Shown here: piece by piece, positions 53,094 to 53,168 of the stretch
Layout: each line of letters starts with the position of its first letter
Numbering within the stretch: the first letter of the stretch is position 1
Assembly (NCBI GenBank): GCA_020832375.1
Contig: JAFIEW010000011.1
Location: 1 to 53,168 of the forward strand
Reading direction: 5' to 3'
Length of the DNA stretch: 53,168 nt
Source: Cyclobacteriaceae bacterium
Lineage (GTDB): Bacteria > Bacteroidota > Bacteroidia > Cytophagales > Cyclobacteriaceae
Translations under genes and position numbers: made by a program
The notes under the pieces: model-generated
What the model was told of the DNA's origin: nothing
Databases searched by the model: none
The model's input: only the letters and a program-made list of their open reading frames with translations

Positions 53094-53168
53094 TATTGAA
53101 TGATATCAGCATGACCCTAGTCAATTTTTCATGCCTAGTTTCTGGTCTTTCATTCCTTATCCACAATC
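53094..53168 (+). repeat. Repeat E, copy 2 (cut by window end)
   Basis: Near-identical to 52791-52865 (A to G at one site). Continues beyond the window. Confidence 0.85.

Overview
The window looks like a chromosome segment of a Bacteroidota bacterium, most likely a cytophagia-type marine or soil member. The grounds are: bacteroidete-type promoter boxes (TAnnTTTG) rather than Shine-Dalgarno-led genes; lipoproteins with the acidic S-D-D-E-E stretch after the lipobox cysteine; family content typical of the phylum (DUF4221 lipoprotein, long M14 peptidases, membrane-bound MutS-like ATPase, WYL regulator, solo LytS-type kinase, EttA, RimK/RimB); and moderate to low GC. The genus cannot be fixed from the sequence.

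Layout. 0.5-8.6 kb is housekeeping: an EEP-family phosphoesterase, a CBS/ACT-like protein with an alpha/beta hydrolase, a PabA-type amidotransferase, CvpA with YqeY, pdxJ and a membrane MutS-like ATPase. 9.4-13.5 kb is an AT-rich accessory stretch: a secreted orphan, a membrane/coiled-coil orphan and an HpaII-like restriction-modification operon whose nuclease has an in-frame stop. 14-31.9 kb holds a frameshifted M14 peptidase, two small lipoproteins, a large AsmA-type protein, a solo ParA with a small partner, a LytS-type kinase, a serpin lipoprotein, a WYL regulator behind a striking palindrome, a thioesterase, a DUF349 protein, ettA and an S2P-like protease broken by one stop codon. 32-38.7 kb has a cNMP/CBS/DUF294 protein, a 2H phosphoesterase, a TrmH-type methyltransferase, mutS and tRNA-Pro(GGG).

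38.7-43.7 kb is the most unusual region. Just after the tRNA-Pro terminator lies a DNA methylase remnant, then a roughly 180-bp repeat, a GC-rich segment without a convincing gene, an AT-rich four-gene cluster (secreted two-cysteine peptide, DUF4221 propeller lipoprotein, CxxC thioredoxin-like lipoprotein, small Hanks-type kinase without a glycine-rich loop), and a second copy of the same repeat in the same orientation. An intrinsic terminator separates the peptide gene from the other three genes. I read this as a genomic island carrying a peptide-centred envelope system, and it is my best candidate for an undescribed system.

43.7-53.2 kb returns to ordinary genes (exported orphan, aldehyde dehydrogenase, PH-domain protein, SDR, rimK with its RimB-type protease, holB, a beta-barrel-like orphan), with several repeat families between them.

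Recurring features: three genes are interrupted by a single lesion (HpaII-like nuclease, M14 peptidase, S2P-like protease); a ~300-bp MITE-like element with terminal inverted repeats occurs at both ends of the window; other dispersed repeats occur in pairs; and a short motif close to TTTTTGCGTGGAATGAGG recurs at least 11 times, almost only between genes and often just after gene ends. All calls come from reading the sequence; no database search was run.
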